Shown piece after piece: positions 4,548 to 6,596 of a DNA stretch of 6,596 nt. Position 1 is the stretch's first letter, and every line of letters begins with the position of its first letter. The notes beneath the pieces were generated by a model, which did no database searches, had not been told where the DNA came from, and worked only from the letters and a program-made list of their open reading frames with translations. The position numbers were made by a program, and so were the translations under genes. Source of the stretch: Gammaproteobacteria bacterium (lineage in GTDB: Bacteria; Pseudomonadota; Gammaproteobacteria; SZUA-152); contig JAUWVK010000090.1 of assembly GCA_030617485.1 (NCBI GenBank), forward strand, positions 1 to 6,596, given 5' to 3'.

Positions 4548-6596
4548 ATGGACACGGCAAAATACAGCAATGGTAGAAATTCAAACAGCCAATTTAATGT
4601 TACTCCTTTAACAATAACTGGTTTTATTTTTGTCGTGTTGTTTGGCCTTACTGGCTGTTTCGAAAGCAGCAGCGAAGATACTCCTCCTCCAGTTGAATCA
4701 TCGCCAAGAGTTACAGATTCTCAAACATCTGAAGGCCAGACCTTATATCAGGCAAACTGTGCACTTTGCCATGGCGCGGATGGCTCCAGCATAAATGGCA
4801 ACACACCCAACGCTATCACCACAGCAATTACCAATATAGTTGCCATGAATGGCATTTCCTTAACGGCCTCTCAGACACAGGCAATATCGGACTTCTTGAC
4901 AGGAAATACCGGTGGCGGCACAGGCGGTAACACTGGCGGCGGTGGCGGAACATCTGGTGGTCAGGCCTTATATACGGCTAACTGTGCAGCTTGCCATGGT
5001 GCCGATGGCTCCGCTCTGACCGACAGAACCGCCGCGCAAATAGCAGCGGCGATTGTCAACGTCTCAACCATGACGAGTGTTTCCTTGTCGGGCACTGAGA
5101 TTCAAGCCATTGCGGACTTTCTATCCGTAACGTCTGATGGTCAGGCCTTGTATGTGGCTAACTGTTCGGGTTGCCACGGCGCCGATGGCTCCACTCTAGC
5201 CGGCAGAACTGGTGCGCAAATAGCAGCGGCAATTGTCAACGTCTCCACCATGATGGGTGTTTCCTTATCGGGTACTGAAATTATAGCCATCGCAGATTTT
5301 CTATCCGGCAGCTCCGGCGGCGGCAGCACTGGCGGACCACCGGCCAATCACACTAACAGCGAAGACGGAGTGTTACACGCTCCGGGGAATACTTTGCCCT
5401 ACTCAAGCGGTTGTACTGTATGTCATGGTGCGTCTCTGGAAGGCGGCGTAGGCCCCTCTTGTTTTGCTTGTCACGCTGAAACGTGGAGTGAAAGTGCGCC
5501 GACTGGTGGAGGTACGGGAAGTGGTGGATCTACTGACGGGCAAGCACTGTACACAACTTATTGCGCTGCTTGCCATGGCGTGACTGGCACGAGTTTAAGC
5601 GGAAGAACCACAGACCAAATCTCGATTGCCATTAGCAGTGTTGCAACGATGAACAGCATCGCGCTCTCGTTAACTGAACTTCAGGCCATTGCTGATTATT
5701 TATCGGCAAACACCGGCGGTGACACAGGTGGTGGAACCGGCAGCGGTGGTAGCGGAACGGTCGATGGACAGGCTTTATATACCGCCAATTGTTCTGTTTG
5801 TCATGGCGCGGATGCTGCGACTATTAACGATAAAACAGCCGGTGGTATTACCGCTGCTATGACCAGCATCGGCTCTATGACTGGCATTTCGTTATCTGCT
5901 GTGGAGATCCAGGCCATCTCTGACTATCTCACCGGAAGTCTAGGCGGAGGTACCGGTGGCACTGGCGGCAGCAGCTTACCTCCTAATCACACAAATAGTG
6001 AAGAAGGTGTGTTGCATGGCGAAGGAAACGACGCTCCGTATACCAACGGTTGTACCACCTGTCACGGCACTACTCTGCAAGGCGGCACAGGACCTTCGTG
6101 CTTTGCCTGTCACGGAGTGGAGTGGATCGAAAGTGCGCCCAGTGATGGTGGCACCAGCGGTGGTGACGGAACAGTTGGTGGCGATGCTTTATTTGCCGCC
6201 AATTGTGCGGGTTGTCATGGTGCTACCGGCTCAGGCATCAACGACAAAACAGCCAGCGGTATCACCACAGCCATTAACAACATCGTTAGCATGAATAGCG
6301 TGTCGGTAACCGCTACGGAGATTCAAGCCATCTCCGACTTTCTCACTGGAAGTACCGGTGGAAGTACTGGCGGCGGAACAACGGTTGATGGACAAACTTT
6401 ATTTACCGCCAACTGTTCTGCTTGTCATGGCGCAACCGGATCGGGCATTAATGGCACATCGGTCAGTGCCATTACCGCGGCCATTAGCAACATCGCTAGT
6501 ATGAACAACGTGTCGGTAACGGCTACAGAGATTCAGGCCATCTCTGACTTTCTCATCGGAGGTTCCGGTGGTGGTGATACGGGAGGCGGCACCGGT
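4548..6596 (+). CDS. Modular polyheme c-type cytochrome lipoprotein (partial, runs off the window)
   Basis: The frame is open for 683 codons with no stop, so the gene is cut by the window edge. Residues 21-37 form a lipoprotein signal ending in the lipobox LTGC with lipidated Cys37. The residue after it is Phe, not Asp, so sorting to the outer membrane is expected. The n-region is unusually long (about 20 residues) with only K5 and R10 as basic residues. Eleven CxxCH sites begin at residues 71, 146, 206, 289, 305, 339, 415, 502, 518, 553 and 623. Seven belong to a monoheme class I module of about 57 residues (GQxLYxANCxxCHG, an invariant Met 25 residues after the heme His, then EIQAIxDFL). 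Four belong to two diheme modules (NHTNSE-GVLH, CxxCHG, GGxGPSCFACH). Modules are mostly separated by Gly/Thr/Ser linkers. I do not recognise a named family for the whole protein. Divergence from mtrAB suggests it is the cell-surface electron partner, in the place of MtrC; this is inference. Its GC content looks higher than its neighbours', explained at least partly by the Gly/Ala/Thr composition. Confidence 0.93.
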   Translation, partial: MDTAKYSNGRNSNSQFNVTPLTITGFIFVVLFGLTGCFESSSEDTPPPVESSPRVTDSQTSEGQTLYQANCALCHGADGSSINGNTPNAITTAITNIVAMNGISLTASQTQAISDFLTGNTGGGTGGNTGGGGGTSGGQALYTANCAACHGADGSALTDRTAAQIAAAIVNVSTMTSVSLSGTEIQAIADFLSVTSDGQALYVANCSGCHGADGSTLAGRTGAQIAAAIVNVSTMMGVSLSGTEIIAIADFLSGSSGGGSTGGPPANHTNSEDGVLHAPGNTLPYSSGCTVCHGASLEGGVGPSCFACHAETWSESAPTGGGTGSGGSTDGQALYTTYCAACHGVTGTSLSGRTTDQISIAISSVATMNSIALSLTELQAIADYLSANTGGDTGGGTGSGGSGTVDGQALYTANCSVCHGADAATINDKTAGGITAAMTSIGSMTGISLSAVEIQAISDYLTGSLGGGTGGTGGSSLPPNHTNSEEGVLHGEGNDAPYTNGCTTCHGTTLQGGTGPSCFACHGVEWIESAPSDGGTSGGDGTVGGDALFAANCAGCHGATGSGINDKTASGITTAINNIVSMNSVSVTATEIQAISDFLTGSTGGSTGGGTTVDGQTLFTANCSACHGATGSGINGTSVSAITAAISNIASMNNVSVTATEIQAISDFLIGGSGGGDTGGGTG
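4734..4904 (+). repeat. Module A1, first monoheme domain of the lipoprotein
   Basis: This domain covers residues 63-119 and is the first heme unit after a short Ser/Pro-rich spacer behind the lipid anchor. It has CALCH at 71-75 and Met100 as predicted sixth ligand. It stands alone before the A-A-B super-repeat starts, separated from A2 by an 18-residue Gly/Thr linker (120-137). Confidence 0.85.
4959..5501 (+). repeat. Super-repeat unit 1: modules A2-A3-B1 (four hemes)
   Basis: A2 (residues 138-193, CAACH at 146, Met175) and A3 (198-254, CSGCH at 206, Met235) are joined by only four residues (VTSD) rather than a glycine linker. They are very alike at DNA level with a 180-base period, which points to a recent tandem duplication. 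B1 (264-318) has His268 and His277 in an NHTNSEDGVLH motif, then CTVCH at 289 and CFACH at 305, and ends ETWSESAP. Confidence 0.85.
5538..6140 (+). repeat. Super-repeat unit 2: modules A4-A5-B2 (four hemes)
   Basis: A4 (residues 331-387, CAACH at 339, Met368) and A5 (407-463, CSVCH at 415, Met444) are separated by an 18-residue Gly/Thr/Ser linker. B2 (478-531) repeats the B1 layout with NHTNSEEGVLH (His481, His490), CTTCH at 502, CFACH at 518 and the ending EWIESAP. In A4 the usual ANC before the heme is TYC and the HGA after it is HGV. Confidence 0.85.
6180..6596 (+). repeat. Super-repeat unit 3, incomplete at window edge: modules A6-A7
   Basis: A6 (residues 545-601, CAGCH at 553, Met582) and A7 (615-671, CSACH at 623, Met652) are closely related to each other, with a 210-base period. 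The window ends in the glycine linker after A7 (672-683). If the pattern holds, a B-type diheme module comes next. Confidence 0.8.

Noticed and set aside
5141..6294. Open frames overlapping the polyheme lipoprotein (5141-5347 minus, 5956-6294 plus)
   Set aside because: They are frame shadows of the module repeats. The 4548 frame carries a ribosome site, a lipobox and all CxxCH sites, and is unbroken.
4734..6560. Periodic repeats that might suggest a CRISPR array or DNA satellite
   Set aside because: Periods are multiples of three, units are about 170 bases or more and diverge at synonymous positions while heme motifs persist, so they are protein-domain repeats.

Overview
The window holds an outer-membrane electron-conduit locus of the porin-cytochrome (MtrAB/MtoAB/PioAB) type, facing a divergently transcribed, unusually modular polyheme lipoprotein. 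The conduit sequences, the c4-like diheme cytochrome and the N-terminal CXXC of the porin point to a Gram-negative proteobacterium, most likely a gammaproteobacterium that exchanges electrons with an extracellular donor or acceptor (iron, manganese, an electrode or another cell). The lineage call is inference; no rRNA or housekeeping gene is present.

Layout. Positions 1-189 are a short non-coding or edge stretch with one inverted repeat. A minus-strand operon runs from 3988 down to 190. It encodes a decaheme MtrA/DmsE-family cytochrome (2975-3988), a 706-residue MtrB/PioB-family outer-membrane beta-barrel (855-2975) that overlaps it at TAATG, and a diheme class I (c4-like) cytochrome c (190-819). 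Positions 3989-4547 are an AT-rich divergent intergenic region with several inverted repeats and an 11-nt direct repeat. From 4548 to the window edge runs a plus-strand reading frame of 683 codons with no stop. It is lipid-anchored and carries 11 CxxCH heme sites within the visible part.

The 4548 gene is the most interesting item. After the lipobox it is built from two module types joined mostly by Gly/Thr/Ser linkers. Module A is a small monoheme class I cytochrome domain with a Met exactly 25 residues after the heme His in all seven copies. Module B is a diheme segment with a conserved NHT...GVLH motif. The order is A1, A2-A3-B1, A4-A5-B2, A6-A7-(edge), that is, an A followed by a tandem A-A-B super-repeat with four hemes per unit. 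No MtrC/OmcA-type decaheme surface cytochrome is seen.

Inferred working model: the barrel holds MtrA across the outer membrane, the c4-like cytochrome links MtrA to inner-membrane carriers, and the lipoprotein acts outside as a flexible chain of hemes in the place MtrC has in Shewanella. The many predicted His/Met hemes suggest higher potentials than in bis-His MtrC, which would suit an electron-uptake role such as Fe(II) oxidation. The porin CXXC motif, known from metal reducers, pulls the other way, so the direction of electron flow is open.
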